Part shown: one piece after another, positions 38,483 to 48,133 of the stretch | How the letters are laid out: each line of letters opens with the position of its first letter | Numbering within the stretch: the stretch's first letter is position 1 | DNA from: Pseudomonadota bacterium | GTDB taxonomy: Bacteria; Pseudomonadota; Gammaproteobacteria; Xanthomonadales; Rhodanobacteraceae | Direction of reading: 5' to 3' | Assembly (NCBI GenBank): GCA_018241365.1 | Contig: JAFEDX010000001.1 | Span: 1-64,000, forward strand | DNA length: 64,000 bases | Notes under the pieces: generated by a model | Told to the model about the DNA's origin: nothing | The model's database searches: none | The model's input: only the letters and a program-made list of their open reading frames with translations | Made by a program: the position numbers and the translations under genes

Positions 38483-38622
38483 TCCCTCGCCCCTCGGGAG
38501 AGGGTGGCGCGTCAGCGCCGGGTGAGGGTTCGGTGCCCTGACTGCTCCCGTCGCGCCACGAGTCCCCAATCGCGCGCAGATTCGTACCCTCACCCCAACC
38601 CCTCTCCCGGGGGCAGAGGGGC
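38483..38622. repeat. Intergenic repeat with inverted GGGAGAGGGT / ACCCTCACCCC arms
   Basis: The left copy (38483-38532) contains CTCGGGAGAGGGT followed by GGGTGAGGGT. The right copy (38586-38622) carries the reverse-complementary ACCCTCACCCCAACCCCTCTCCC. This CCCTCACCCCAACCCCTCTCCCGG family of repeats is widespread in proteobacterial intergenic DNA. It fills the gap between obgE and the convergent rpsT terminator, with about 50 bp between the arms. Confidence 0.75.
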
Positions 38623-38624
38623 GA

Positions 38625-38653
38625 TAAAAAAGCCGGCTGGCGCCGGCTTTTTC
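38625..38653 (-). terminator. Rho-independent terminator of rpsT
   Basis: GCCGGC (38632-38637) and GCCGGC (38642-38647) form a stem with a TGGC loop, flanked by A6 at 38626-38631 (T6 on the rpsT strand). It lies 22 bp past the rpsT stop. T5 on the other side makes it potentially bidirectional. Confidence 0.85.
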
Positions 38654-38674
38654 AGGAGCAACGAGAGACTGCGC

Positions 38675-38938
38675 TCAGGCCAACGCCTTGATGTGCGCGG
38701 TGAGGCGACTCTTGTGGCGGGCGGCCTTGTTCTTGTGGATCAGGCCACGGCTGGAGTAACGGTCGAGCACCGGCTCGGCGGCCTTGTAGGCGGCTTCGGC
38801 GCCAGCCTTGTCCTTGGCCTCGATGGCTTTGAGCACCTTGCGGATCGACGAGCGCAGCATCGAACGCTGGCTGGCATTGCGCATGTTGCGCACTTCGGCC
38901 TGGCGGGCGCGCTTCTTGGCGGACTGGATGTTGGCCAC
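38675..38938 (-). CDS. rpsT: 30S ribosomal protein S20
   Basis: 87 aa, the E. coli length. It has [39 protein letters not shown] and [24 protein letters not shown]. Start is GTG 38938 with GGAG 7 nt upstream; the longer reverse frame to 39055 has no plausible start. It binds 16S rRNA early in 30S assembly. It is divergent from murJ (101 bp between), the common rpsT / murJ neighbourhood. Confidence 0.98.
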   Translation of the reverse strand: MANIQSAKKRARQAEVRNMRNASQRSMLRSSIRKVLKAIEAKDKAGAEAAYKAAEPVLDRYSSRGLIHKNKAARHKSRLTAHIKALA

Positions 38939-39039
38939 GGGGTGACTCCGGACGAATGGGGCGAAAGAAAGCCAGCAAGTATCGTGGGAATCGCTTCTGC
39001 AGTCAATCATTTCCGGGGGCGAGCGCCGGGGGCCGGGCG

Positions 39040-40677
39040 ATGAGCCAATCCCCATCCGTGGCGCCGAAATCCGCCAGCCTGCTGCGCGGGGTGTTCTCGT
39101 TCAGCAGCATGACCATGATCTCGCGCGTGCTGGGACTCGCGCGCGACATCTCGATCACCCATGTGTTCGGGGTCGGCGCGGCCACCGATGCGTTCGTGAT
39201 CGCCTTCCGCATTCCGAATTTCATGCGCCGGCTGTTCGCGGAAGGCTCGTTCTCGACCGCCTTCGTGCCAGTGTTCACCGAGGTCAAGGAAACCGGCAGC
39301 CATGCCGAGCTGAAGGAGCTGACCGCGCGCGTGGCCGGCACCCTGGGCGGGGTGTTGCTGGTGGTGGTCGCACTGGGCCTGGTTTTCGCGCCACAGGTCG
39401 CGACCGGCTTCGCGCCAGGCGAGCTGTCCGATCCGCACAAGTTCGACCTGACCACCAGGCTGCTGCGGCTGACCTTCCCGTACCTGCTGTTTGTTTCCCT
39501 GACGGCATTGTGCGGCGGCGTACTGAACAGTTTCCGCCAGTTCGCGTTGCCGGCACTGGCGCCGGTGATCCTGAACCTGTGCCTGATCGCGGGCGCGTTG
39601 TGGTTGTCGAAATACCTAGCGGTGCCGATCGAGGCGCTGGGTTGGGCGGTGTTGGCGGCGGGAATCCTGCAGCTGCTGTTCCTGTTGCCGGCGATCCGCA
39701 AGCTGGACCTGCTGGCACTGCCGCGTTGGGGCTGGCATCACCCGCAGGTGCGCAAGATCCTGCGCCTGATGGTGCCGACCCTGTTCGGTTCGTCGGTGGC
39801 GCAGATCAACCTGCTGCTCGACACCATCGTTGCCTCGCTGCTGATAACCGGTTCGCAGACATGGTTGTACCAGGCGACCCGTTTCCTCGAACTGCCGCTG
39901 GGCGTGTTCGGCGTTGCGCTCGGAACCGTGATCCTGCCGGCGTTGTCGCGCCATCACGTCACCGCGGATCGCGACGGATTCTCGCGTTCACTGGACTGGG
40001 GACTGCGTGCCACGCTGCTGATTGCGCTGCCGGCGATGTGCGGGTTGCTGTTGCTGGCCGAACCCGCGGTTGCCGCCGCCTTCCAGAACGGCAACTTCAC
40101 CGCGTTCGACAGCCACATGACCGCGATCGCGATCATTGGCATGGCCTGTGGTGTGCCGGCGATCGCATTGACGCGCACGCTGCTGCCCGCGTTCTATTCG
40201 CGGCAGGACACCAGGACGCCGGTGCGCGCGGGCGTGATCGCGCTGGTCGTCAACATGCTGGCGAATTTCGCCTTGATCGCGCTGCTGTTCGAGTTGTGGG
40301 CACCGGCAGGATTGAAGCAATTGCCCTGGCTGGAAGGCATCGCGCGTGTGCCGGGTCTGCACCTCGGCATGGCGATCGCGAGTTCGGTGTCCAATTACCT
40401 GCAGTTCGCGCTGCTGTGGCGGTATCTCAAGCGTTCCGGGGTGTACCAGCGCCAGCCGGGCTGGGGCATGCATTGGCTGCGCATGGGTCTGGCCTGCGCA
40501 GCGCTGGTGGTCGTGGTTGCGATCGGCCTGTGGTTCTGGCCATGGCAGCAGTGGACCCACGAACCCATCGTCACCCGCATCTGGAAGCTGCTGGCGCTGG
40601 TGTGCGCGGGCGGCTTGGCTTATGTCGTGGTGCTGTTCGCCAGCGGATTCCGCATGTGTGACCTCAGGGGCGGATGA
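39040..40677 (+). CDS. murJ: Lipid II flippase MurJ
   Basis: MOP-family inner-membrane protein that flips lipid II to the periplasm. 545 aa with about 14 hydrophobic helices. The N-terminal [32 protein letters not shown] and [24 protein letters not shown] are the MurJ signature with its essential arginines; later [20 protein letters not shown] and [16 protein letters not shown] match. ATG 39040 gives the family start. Here panB follows, whereas in many relatives ribF does, so the locus has been rearranged. Confidence 0.96.
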   Translation: MSQSPSVAPKSASLLRGVFSFSSMTMISRVLGLARDISITHVFGVGAATDAFVIAFRIPNFMRRLFAEGSFSTAFVPVFTEVKETGSHAELKELTARVAGTLGGVLLVVVALGLVFAPQVATGFAPGELSDPHKFDLTTRLLRLTFPYLLFVSLTALCGGVLNSFRQFALPALAPVILNLCLIAGALWLSKYLAVPIEALGWAVLAAGILQLLFLLPAIRKLDLLALPRWGWHHPQVRKILRLMVPTLFGSSVAQINLLLDTIVASLLITGSQTWLYQATRFLELPLGVFGVALGTVILPALSRHHVTADRDGFSRSLDWGLRATLLIALPAMCGLLLLAEPAVAAAFQNGNFTAFDSHMTAIAIIGMACGVPAIALTRTLLPAFYSRQDTRTPVRAGVIALVVNMLANFALIALLFELWAPAGLKQLPWLEGIARVPGLHLGMAIASSVSNYLQFALLWRYLKRSGVYQRQPGWGMHWLRMGLACAALVVVVAIGLWFWPWQQWTHEPIVTRIWKLLALVCAGGLAYVVVLFASGFRMCDLRGG

Positions 40678-40782
40678 GGTGATCATCCTTGGCCCGACTT
40701 CCACGCAACAGGCGCTGCGATCGATGCGGTTGGCGGCAAACCGTGGAGCGGCGATAATGCCGGATTGATCCGGAGCGCCTGC

Positions 40783-41613
40783 ATGTACGTCCAACCCGCC
40801 GACGCACCCCAACGCAAACCCGTGACGGTTCCCGGCCTGCGCGCGATGAAGGCGCGCGGCGAGAAGATCGCGGTGCTGACCTGCTACGACGCCAGCTTCG
40901 CCGCGCAAATGGAGTCGGTCGGCATGGACGTTGCGCTGGTCGGCGATTCGCTGGGCATGGTGGTGCAGGGTCAGTCCAGCACGCTGCCGGTGACGCTCGA
41001 CGACATGGTCTATCACACGCGGCTGGCGGCGCGTGGTCTGGCCGCGACGCTGCTGATTGCCGACCTGCCGTTCATGCAGTACCGCGATCCCGCCACCGCG
41101 CTGTCCGCTTCGACGCGGCTGATGGCCGAGGGCGGGGCCGCGATGGTGAAACTGGAAGGCGGCGCGCCCTGGGTGTGCGAGGTCATCGCCGCGTTGGTCG
41201 AACGCGAGGTGCCGGTATGCGCACACCTCGGGCTGACGCCGCAATCGGTGCACAAGCTGGGCGGTTACCGGATGCAGGGCAAGACCGAAGAGGCCGCGGC
41301 GCGCCTGCGCGGGCACGCCCACGCCGTGACGGAAGCAGGCGCCGAACTGCTGGTGCTGGAATCGATGCCCGCCGCCTTGGCGGGCGAAATCACCCGCGAC
41401 CTGCCGATCCCCACCATCGGCATCGGCGCGGGCGCCGATTGCGATGGCCAGGTGCTGGTCTGCTACGACATGCTGGGCATCACGCCCGGCCACCGGCCGA
41501 AGTTCAGCAAGGATTTCCTGGCCGGGCGGGGTTCGGTGCGCGAGGCTTTCGCGGCCTACGTGGAAGACGTGCGCGCCGGGCGCTTCCCCGGCCCCGAACA
41601 GATCGCGCGCTGA
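40783..41613 (+). CDS. panB: 3-methyl-2-oxobutanoate hydroxymethyltransferase
   Basis: First step of pantothenate synthesis: 2-oxoisovalerate + methylene-THF to ketopantoate. 276 aa TIM barrel: KIAVLTCYDASFAAQ, LVGDSLGMVVQG, MAEGGAAMVKLEGG, HLGLTPQSVHKLGGYRMQG and the Glu in LVLESMPAAL. ATG 40783 is used. The stop overlaps panC (TGATG at 41611-41615), so panB and panC are coupled. Confidence 0.97.
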   Translation: MYVQPADAPQRKPVTVPGLRAMKARGEKIAVLTCYDASFAAQMESVGMDVALVGDSLGMVVQGQSSTLPVTLDDMVYHTRLAARGLAATLLIADLPFMQYRDPATALSASTRLMAEGGAAMVKLEGGAPWVCEVIAALVEREVPVCAHLGLTPQSVHKLGGYRMQGKTEEAAARLRGHAHAVTEAGAELLVLESMPAALAGEITRDLPIPTIGIGAGADCDGQVLVCYDMLGITPGHRPKFSKDFLAGRGSVREAFAAYVEDVRAGRFPGPEQIAR

Positions 41614-42458
41614 TGCGCACGGTCGCCGACCTGCGTTCACTGCGCGCCGCGGTGCAGGCGTGGCGCAAGGACGGCCAGCGGATCGGTTTCGTGCCGACCA
41701 TGGGCAACCTGCACGCGGGGCACTTTGCGCTGGTCGAACTGGCGCACCGCCATGCCGACCGCGTGGTGGCCAGCGTGTTCGTCAATCCCACCCAGTTCGG
41801 GCCAAACGAGGATTACACGCGCTATCCGCGCACCCTGGCCGAGGACAGCGTCGGCCTGGTCGAGCACCAATGCGACCTGCTGTTCGTGCCGAGCGTCGAG
41901 ACGATGTATCCCGGCGGCCCGGCACACGCGCTGAGCATCCACGTGCCGGAGGTTGGCGACACGCTGGAAGGCGCGCACCGCCCCGGCCACTTCGATGGCG
42001 TCGCCACGGTGGTGGCCAAGCTGCTGGTGATGGTCGAGCCGGACTTCGCGGTGTTCGGCGCCAAGGATTGGCAGCAGACGCTGGTGGTGCGACGGCTGGT
42101 GCAGGAACTGGCGCTGCCGCTGGACATCATGCTTGGCACTATCGTGCGCGAGGAAGATGGCCTCGCACTGTCTTCGCGCAACCGCTACCTCGATGCCGCA
42201 CAGCGTGCGCGTGCGCCGCAGTTGCACGCCACCTTGCAGTGGATGCGCGAATCCTTCATGGAAGGCCACGCGCGCGCCGCGGTCGAAGGCGCGGCGATGC
42301 GCCGGCTGGAACGTGCGGGATTCATTCCCGACTATGCTGCGGTGCGTCGCGCCGACGATCTGGCCATCCCGGCCGACGCCGAGCGGACCGGGTTGCTGGC
42401 GCTGGTCGCGGCGCGCCTGGGCGAGACGCGGCTGATCGACAACCTCTCGTTTGATTGA
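41613..42458 (+). CDS. panC: Pantothenate synthetase
   Basis: ATP-dependent condensation of pantoate with beta-alanine. 281 aa. It has [19 protein letters not shown] (nucleotide-binding with HxGH), [19 protein letters not shown], the [19 protein letters not shown] substrate loop, and [12 protein letters not shown] (KMSKS-like). Its ATG overlaps the panB TGA. The long upstream frame to 41175 is antisense-type shadow of panB. panD follows after a 95 bp gap. Confidence 0.98.
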   Translation: MRTVADLRSLRAAVQAWRKDGQRIGFVPTMGNLHAGHFALVELAHRHADRVVASVFVNPTQFGPNEDYTRYPRTLAEDSVGLVEHQCDLLFVPSVETMYPGGPAHALSIHVPEVGDTLEGAHRPGHFDGVATVVAKLLVMVEPDFAVFGAKDWQQTLVVRRLVQELALPLDIMLGTIVREEDGLALSSRNRYLDAAQRARAPQLHATLQWMRESFMEGHARAAVEGAAMRRLERAGFIPDYAAVRRADDLAIPADAERTGLLALVAARLGETRLIDNLSFD

Positions 42459-42553
42459 CTGCTTGCCGGCGCACGGGCTTGTGCAGTGCAGCAAATCCGG
42501 CGTTCAGCGCGTATAATGCGGGGACTCGGCAATCTGGATGCCGGAGGTTTCCC

Positions 42554-42940
42554 ATGCAATTCAACATGCTCAAAGGCAAGATCCATCGTGCGACCGTGAC
42601 CCACGCGGAACTGCACTACGAAGGGTCGATCGCGATCGATGGCGACCTGCTGGACGCCGCCGGCATCCGCCAGTACGAGCAGATCCATGCGTGGAACGTC
42701 AACAATGGCGAGCGCTTCGTCACCTACGCGCTGCGCGCCGAGGAAGGTTCAGGCATCATTTCGGTGAACGGCAGCGCCGCGCATCGCGCGCAGCCGGGCG
42801 ACCTCGTGATCATCGCCGCGTTCGTATCGCTGACGGCTGCCGAGGCCGAGGTGCACAAGCCGCAGCTTGTGTACGTCGATGCCGCCAACCGCATCGCGCG
42901 CACCAACACCTCGATCCCGAAACAGATGGCGGCCGCCTGA
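42554..42940 (+). CDS. panD: Aspartate 1-decarboxylase proenzyme
   Basis: Pyruvoyl enzyme that makes beta-alanine for PanC. 128 aa. [25 protein letters not shown] contains the self-cleavage Gly-Ser (HYEGS), with Ser becoming the pyruvoyl group. [36 protein letters not shown] is the double-psi barrel core. GGAGG at 42543-42547 precedes ATG 42554. The panB-panC-panD order completes the pantothenate branch here. Confidence 0.98.
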   Translation: MQFNMLKGKIHRATVTHAELHYEGSIAIDGDLLDAAGIRQYEQIHAWNVNNGERFVTYALRAEEGSGIISVNGSAAHRAQPGDLVIIAAFVSLTAAEAEVHKPQLVYVDAANRIARTNTSIPKQMAAA

Positions 42941-42945
42941 CCGGG

Positions 42946-43122
42946 TCAGGACTGGTCGACATCCGCTTCGGGATGCCGTTGCCGCCACGCGGCCAGCCGT
43001 TCCTCGTAATCCTCCATCTGGTCGGCGTACACGTCCAGCACGCAGCAATCGCAGCCGCTGTCGCAGCAGTCACCCGGCAGGGGTTTTTCGGGTGGCTGGG
43101 GTTTCGGGTCCGGATCGTTCAT
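42946..43122 (-). CDS. Small oxidoreductase-like protein, Cys-rich
   Basis: 58 aa. Core: LPGDCCDSGCDCCVLDVYADQMEDYEERLAAW, matching the short 'oxidoreductase-like' domain (two Cys clusters then VxDxYxxxL) also found fused to cytochrome-b5 reductases and in eukaryotic mitochondrial proteins. The five cysteines suggest a metal or iron-sulfur site, which is inferred. Two adjacent ATGs (43125 and 43122) exist; the second is better spaced from TTGAGG. It follows queG by about 70 bp on the same strand. The function is unknown. Confidence 0.78.
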   Translation of the reverse strand: MNDPDPKPQPPEKPLPGDCCDSGCDCCVLDVYADQMEDYEERLAAWRQRHPEADVDQS

Positions 43123-43192
43123 CATCCTCAAGCGTACCGCGTTGACGCGGCGTACGTCGCAACTTGGTGACCAGGGAGGCCGGATACGCGGT

Positions 43193-44293
43193 TCATGACC
43201 TTGCTTCCCTGATGGCATGTTGTGCCAAGGCCCACGCCACGTGCTCGCGCACCAGCAATGAAGGGTCATCGGCGCGGGCGGCAAGTGCGGCCATGACCGC
43301 AGGCGTGTGCGGGGCGTTGCCCAGCGCGGTGGCGACGTTGCGCATGAAACCCGCGTAGCCGGCGCGGCGGATCGGCATGCCTTCGGTCTTGCGCAGGAAC
43401 ACGTCTTCGGTCCACGCGAACAGCTCGAGCAGTTTCGCGCCGTCGAGTCCGTGGCGGGGCGCGAAGTCTTCTTCGTGGGTGGGTTGGGCGAACTTGTTCC
43501 ACGGGCACACCAGCTGGCAGTCGTCGCAGCCGAATACGCGGTTGCCGATCAGCGGGCGCAGGTCTTCGGGAATTGCGTCGTGCGATTCGATCGTGAGGTA
43601 GGCGATGCAGCGGCGCGCGTCGAGTTGCTGCGGCCCGGTGATCGCCTGCGTCGGGCACACGTCGATGCATTTGCTGCAGGTGCCGCAGTAGTCCTTGACA
43701 GGGGCGTCGATCGGCAGCGGCAGGTTGGTGTACAGCTCGCCGAGGAAGAACCACGAACCCGCGTCACGGTCGAGCAGCAGGGTGTGCTTGCCGATCCAGC
43801 CCAGCCCCGCCTTGCGCGCCAGCGCCTTTTCCATGACCGGAGCCGAGTCGCAGAACGGGCGCCAATGGAACGGGCCGATCTCGGCCTCGATCCGCAGCGC
43901 GAGTCTCTTCAGCCGGTTGCGCATCAGCTTGTGGTAGTCGCGCCCCAGCGCGTAGCGCGCGATGTAGGCGCGCTCGCCGTCGCCGAGCGTGTGCCAGGCG
44001 GCGCGCGCCGGGATGCCCTTGGGGAAATAATCCATGCGCGCGGTGATCACCCGCACGGTGCCGGGGATCAATTCCCCGGGACGCGTGCGCTTGCTGCCGT
44101 GTTCGGCGAGATAGGCCATCGTGCCGTTGCGACCTTCGCGCAGGTACTGCTGGAGGCGCACCTCGTCTTCGGCAAGGTCGGTATCGGCGATGCCCACTTT
44201 CGCAAAACCGAGCTCCACGCCCCACGTCTTGATCCGCCGTGCCAGCACGGCATGGTCGATGCCCGTGTGGACGGCCTCACGACTGTCATTCAT
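43193..44293 (-). CDS. queG: Epoxyqueuosine reductase
   Basis: Cobalamin- and Fe4S4-dependent last step of queuosine synthesis in tRNA. 366 aa. It has GVELGFAKVGIADTDL, RVITARMDYFPKGIPA, HTLLLDRDAGSWFFLGELYTNL, the cluster motif CGTCSKCIDVCPTQAI, and GCDDCQLVCPWNKFA. The C-terminal HEAT-like PHTPAVMAALAARADDPSLLVREHVAWALAQH is present. Start codons of queG and the divergent nnr gene lie only 22 bp apart. Confidence 0.97.
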   Translation of the reverse strand: MNDSREAVHTGIDHAVLARRIKTWGVELGFAKVGIADTDLAEDEVRLQQYLREGRNGTMAYLAEHGSKRTRPGELIPGTVRVITARMDYFPKGIPARAAWHTLGDGERAYIARYALGRDYHKLMRNRLKRLALRIEAEIGPFHWRPFCDSAPVMEKALARKAGLGWIGKHTLLLDRDAGSWFFLGELYTNLPLPIDAPVKDYCGTCSKCIDVCPTQAITGPQQLDARRCIAYLTIESHDAIPEDLRPLIGNRVFGCDDCQLVCPWNKFAQPTHEEDFAPRHGLDGAKLLELFAWTEDVFLRKTEGMPIRRAGYAGFMRNVATALGNAPHTPAVMAALAARADDPSLLVREHVAWALAQHAIREARS

Positions 44294-44315
44294 GCGACCA
44301 TTGTAGGATCACGCG

Positions 44316-45788
44316 ATGGCGCATCCTGACCCGCAAACCGCGCTTTTCACCACCGCGCAGGTGCGTGCGCTCGATCGCGCCGCGATCGACGGTGGCATTC
44401 CCGGCATCCAGTTGATGGAGCGTGCGGCGCATGCCGCTTTCGAACTGCTGCGTCAGCGCTGGCCGCAAGCGCGCAATGTGGGTGTGCTTTGCGGGCCCGG
44501 CAACAATGGCGGCGACGGGTTCCTGCTGGCGGCGCTGGCGCGCGCCGCAGGCTTGCAGGCGCAGGGCGTGGTCGTTGCCGAACATTCCACCGGCGATGCG
44601 GCGCTGGCGCGTGACCGCTTCCTGCGTGAGGGCGGCGCGGTGTCGCCAGCCACGGTCTTGCCGGATGCTGACGTGTATGTCGATGCGCTGTTCGGCTCGG
44701 GTCTCAATCGTGCGCCCGTGGGCGCAGCCGCAGACCTGATCAAGGCGTTGAATGCGCAGCAGCAACCGGTGCTGGCGCTGGACGTGCCGAGTGGGCTGGA
44801 TTCGGATACCGGCGTCGCGTTCGAGCCCTGCGTGCGCGCGTCAGCCACGATCTGCTTCGTTGGCTGGAAGCGTGGCCTGTTCACCGGGCGAGGTTCGGAT
44901 CAATGCGGTGAACGCACGCTCGCGACGCTGGACATCCCCGACGGAGTGTTTGCAGCGCAATTGCCCGATGCGGCGCTATTGGTGCCGCAAGCATTGCCGC
45001 CGCGCCCGCGTGCCAGCCACAAGGGTCGCAACGGACACGTGTTGGCGATCGGCGGCGACCTTGGCGCGGGCGGCGCGGTGCGGATGTGCGGCGAGGCCGC
45101 GGCGCGCGTCGGTGCAGGTCTGGTCAGCATTGCCACGCGTGAGGCCAACGTTGGCGCGATCCTCGCGGCGCGCCCGGAGCTGATGCCGCATGGCGTGCAC
45201 GTGCCGCGCAATCTCGAACCGCTGCTGACACGCGCGACGGTGCTGGCATTGGGACCAGGTCTGGGTCAGGACGATTGGGGCAAGGGTTTGTGGCAGGCGG
45301 CGCTGGACGCCGGCAAGCCGACGGTTCTGGATGCCGACGGCTTGAACCTGCTGGCGGCAACTCCGCGTGCGCTGCCGGGGCAGAGCGTGCTGACCCCGCA
45401 CCCTGGGGAAGCCTCGCGCCTGCTGGGGCGCTCCGTCGGCGACGTCGAGTCCGACCGTTTTTCCGCTGCGCGCACGCTTGCACAAAAATATCGCGCCGTC
45501 GTGGTGTTGAAGGGTGCGGGGTCGCTGATTGCCGATCCGGACGGACGGGTCGCGGTGTGCCCGTGGGGCAATCCCGGCATGGCCAGCGGCGGCATGGGCG
45601 ATGTGCTCACGGGCGTGATCGCAGGCCTGGTTGCCCAGGGCCAGGGCGCGTGGGAGGCCGCGTGTCTTGGCGTCGGTCTGCATGCCCGCGCCGGCGACCT
45701 CGCTGCCCGCGCCGGAGAACGCGGCTTGCTGGCTTCGGACCTTTTCCCGTACTTGCGAGCACTGGTGAATGGCCGTGTCGGAACCTGA
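44316..45788 (+). CDS. nnr: Bifunctional NAD(P)H-hydrate repair enzyme Nnr
   Basis: Repairs damaged NAD(P)HX. The N-terminal half epimerises it (GVLCGPGNNGGDGFLLAALARAAG, VDALFGSGLNRAPVG). The C-terminal half is the ADP/ATP-dependent dehydratase (GRNGHVLAIGGDLGAGGAVRM, VLDADGLNLLA, SVLTPHPGEASRLLG, WGNPGMASGGMGDVLTGVIAGL). 490 aa, full length. ATG 44316 has TAGGATCACGCG before it. The 3' end overlaps tsaE by 20 bp, the common nnr-tsaE-amidase order. Confidence 0.97.
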   Translation: MAHPDPQTALFTTAQVRALDRAAIDGGIPGIQLMERAAHAAFELLRQRWPQARNVGVLCGPGNNGGDGFLLAALARAAGLQAQGVVVAEHSTGDAALARDRFLREGGAVSPATVLPDADVYVDALFGSGLNRAPVGAAADLIKALNAQQQPVLALDVPSGLDSDTGVAFEPCVRASATICFVGWKRGLFTGRGSDQCGERTLATLDIPDGVFAAQLPDAALLVPQALPPRPRASHKGRNGHVLAIGGDLGAGGAVRMCGEAAARVGAGLVSIATREANVGAILAARPELMPHGVHVPRNLEPLLTRATVLALGPGLGQDDWGKGLWQAALDAGKPTVLDADGLNLLAATPRALPGQSVLTPHPGEASRLLGRSVGDVESDRFSAARTLAQKYRAVVVLKGAGSLIADPDGRVAVCPWGNPGMASGGMGDVLTGVIAGLVAQGQGAWEAACLGVGLHARAGDLAARAGERGLLASDLFPYLRALVNGRVGT

Positions 45789-46266
45789 GCGAACCCTGGC
45801 GGTGAACCTGCCGGATGAAGCCGCAACAACGGCATTGGCGCAGCGGCTGGCGCCGGCACTGCTGGAAGGCGGTGTCGTGTACCTGCGCGGCGAACTTGGG
45901 GCGGGCAAGACCACGTTTGCACGGGCGCTGCTGCGGGGGTTGGGCGTGGGTGAGCGCGTCAAGAGCCCGACCTACAGCTTGCTGGAGCGCTATGCGGTGA
46001 ACGGGCGCGACGCGTTCCACCTCGATCTGTACCGCATCGCCGATGCGGGCGAGCTGGAATGGCTGGGCCTGGATGAACTGGATTCGCCCGGCGCCATCGT
46101 GCTGGTCGAATGGCCCGAGCGTGGCCGTGGCGCGCTGCCGGCGGCGGACCTTGAAGTGGTGCTGGAGCACGCCGGCACGGGGCGGCGCGGTTATCTGACG
46201 ACCGCGTCCACACGGGCACGTGCGTGGTTTGCAGGCGTTGGCACGGCGCCCAAGGCGGCTGGCTAA
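45769..46266 (+). CDS. tsaE: tRNA threonylcarbamoyladenosine biosynthesis protein TsaE
   Basis: P-loop ATPase that drives the TsaB/TsaD t6A complex. 165 aa. Walker A is LRGELGAGKTTFARALLRGLG. KSPTYSLLERYAVNGRDAFHLDLYRIAD and GAIVLVEWPERG are the family blocks. ATG 45769 lies within the end of nnr, so translation is coupled. tsaB is at 30892. Confidence 0.96.
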   Translation: MAVSEPERTLAVNLPDEAATTALAQRLAPALLEGGVVYLRGELGAGKTTFARALLRGLGVGERVKSPTYSLLERYAVNGRDAFHLDLYRIADAGELEWLGLDELDSPGAIVLVEWPERGRGALPAADLEVVLEHAGTGRRGYLTTASTRARAWFAGVGTAPKAAG

Positions 46267-46378
46267 CATCGACTTGGCGCAGTTTCCTTAGCTTGCATCG
46301 ACAAAACTGCTGCAGCTAGCGGATAACAAAGGAGAAATAGCTTGCAATCCGGCGTGGCTTGCGGTTGAATTCGCGACC

Positions 46379-47875
46379 ATGAGGGGGACAATCCGCCCAT
46401 TGCTGTCGGTCATGGTCTGGATTTGCGGCGCACTGGCGTGTCTCGCGGCCGTCGCGGCGCCGCCCGCAACCGCGAACAGCAAGGTGACCGCAGTGCGCAT
46501 CTGGGGCGGCCCGGATTCCACGCGCGTGATCTTCGAACTGTCCGGTCCCGTGGATTATGCCCTGTTCCAGCTGGCCAAGCCCGACCGGGTGGTGCTTGAT
46601 CTCGACAACGGCGCGTTCGGCAAGAACGTGGTCGCCCAGCCCGGCAAGGGCGTGGTCAAGGACATGCGCATCGGCCACTACCAGGGCAAGGCGCGGGTCG
46701 TGCTCGATCTCGATGGCCCGGCGCATCCCAAGAGCTTCCTGCTGACCCCCGCGGGCCAATACGGTTACCGGCTGGTGGTGGACCTCGGCACGCCCAGCGA
46801 CAAGCCGTCGAAAATCGTGCGCACCATCGACGACGACGTCGCGCAGGGCAAGCCACGTCCGGTGGTGATCGCCGTCGATGCCGGCCATGGCGGCGACGAT
46901 CCCGGTGCGCGCGGGCAGGGTGGCACCCTGGAAAAGAACGTCACGCTGGAAATCGCCAAGGATCTGGCCAAGCTGATCGACGCGCAGCCCGGAATGCAGG
47001 CAGTGTTGACCCGCAAGGGCGATTATTTCGTGCCGCTGGAGAAACGCTTCCAGATCGCGCGCGAACACAAGGCCGACCTGTTCGTCTCGATCCACGCGAA
47101 CTCCTGCCCGGATTACTGCGATGCGCGGGGCGCGTCGGTGTGGGTGCTGTCCACCCACGGCAAGCAGAGCGAGGCCGGGCGCTGGCTGGCCAAGAGCGAA
47201 AACGCGTCCGACCTGATCGGCGGCGTGTCGCTGGACGACAAGGGCCACATGCTGGCGTCGGTGCTGCTGGACCTTTCGCAAGGCGCCAGCATGCACGCTG
47301 CGCACGAGGTGGGCGGCGACATCCTGACGGCGCTGGGCAAGATCGGACCGCTCTACCGCAACACGGTGCAGGGTGCCAATTTCGTGGTGCTGCGTTCGCC
47401 CGACGTGCCTTCTATCCTGGTCGAAACCGCGTTCATCAGCAATCGCGCGGACGAGCGCAGGCTCGGCAGCAGCAAGGATCGCGAGCAACTGGCCCAGGCC
47501 GTCCTGACCGGCGTGCGCCAATACTTCGAGACCACGCCGCCGCCCGGAACCTGGTTCGCGCAGCAGCGCAACAAGCGCCTGAACCTGACCCCCGACACGG
47601 GCACCCGGATCGCTGCTGCCGACTCCAAGACGAGCACAGTCGCACCTCCGGACGCGCCGGTGTCCGCGCCGATCGTGGTGGCGTCCGCCAAGAAGGCGGC
47701 GCGCGGCGACAATGACGTCCAGGACATGCACAAGGTCACGCGCGGCGAGACCTTGTCCGGGATCGCCCAGCAATACGGCGTCAGCATGAGTGCGTTGCGC
47801 TCGCTCAACTCCGGCAAGATACCGTCCAGCGGGATGGTGCAGACCGGGCAGGTGCTGTTGATCCCGAGTTCTTGA
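46379..47875 (+). CDS. N-acetylmuramoyl-L-alanine amidase with AMIN and LysM domains
   Basis: Periplasmic zinc amidase of daughter-cell separation (AmiB/AmiC type). 498 aa. The signal peptide is residues ~1-30 (MRGTIRPLLSVMVWICGALACLAAV). The AMIN domain (VTAVRIWGGPDSTRVIFELSG through GYRLVVDLG) localises it to the septum. Amidase_3 has zinc ligands in AVDAGHGGDDPG, TLEKNVTLEIA and SIHANS, and the catalytic Glu in LVETAFISN. A single LysM domain (MHKVTRGETLSGIAQQYGVS) ends the protein. Full-length, no lesions. Confidence 0.94.
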   Translation: MRGTIRPLLSVMVWICGALACLAAVAAPPATANSKVTAVRIWGGPDSTRVIFELSGPVDYALFQLAKPDRVVLDLDNGAFGKNVVAQPGKGVVKDMRIGHYQGKARVVLDLDGPAHPKSFLLTPAGQYGYRLVVDLGTPSDKPSKIVRTIDDDVAQGKPRPVVIAVDAGHGGDDPGARGQGGTLEKNVTLEIAKDLAKLIDAQPGMQAVLTRKGDYFVPLEKRFQIAREHKADLFVSIHANSCPDYCDARGASVWVLSTHGKQSEAGRWLAKSENASDLIGGVSLDDKGHMLASVLLDLSQGASMHAAHEVGGDILTALGKIGPLYRNTVQGANFVVLRSPDVPSILVETAFISNRADERRLGSSKDREQLAQAVLTGVRQYFETTPPPGTWFAQQRNKRLNLTPDTGTRIAAADSKTSTVAPPDAPVSAPIVVASAKKAARGDNDVQDMHKVTRGETLSGIAQQYGVSMSALRSLNSGKIPSSGMVQTGQVLLIPSS

Positions 47876-47937
47876 GCGCGTGCCGTGTGTTCCGCTTTGA
47901 CAGTCGGCCTGAGCGACCCGATAATGTGCGGCTCGCT

Positions 47938-48011
47938 GCCCGAATAGCTCAGCTGGTTAGAGCACTAGACTGTTAATCTGGGGGTCCTTGGTTCGAGTCC
48001 AAGTTCGGGCG
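47938..48011 (+). tRNA. tRNA-Asn (GTT)
   Basis: Acceptor GCCCGAA/TTCGGGC, D-arm GCTCAGCTGGTTAGAGC, anticodon arm CTAGA-CTGTTAA-TCTGG (anticodon GTT) and T-arm CCTTGG-TTCGAGT-CCAAG. CCA is not encoded: the discriminator G48011 is followed by CAT. This differs from the tRNA-Leu and tRNA-Phe genes here, both with encoded CCA. Confidence 0.95.
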
Positions 48012-48020
48012 CATCCACAC

Positions 48021-48052
48021 GAGGCCGACGTTTCCACGTCGGCCTTCTTGTT
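48021..48052 (+). terminator. Terminator after tRNA-Asn
   Basis: GGCCGACGT (48023-48031) is the exact reverse complement of ACGTCGGCC (48036-48044), with a TTCC loop and a following TTCTTGTTT tract. It lies 10 nt past the tRNA. Confidence 0.85.
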
Positions 48053-48133
48053 TCCCGCTTTCGTTGACGTCACGTAGACACGGTTTTCTTGCATACTCCC
48101 GGACTTCGTTTCCCGTGATGGAGTACAGGCAAG

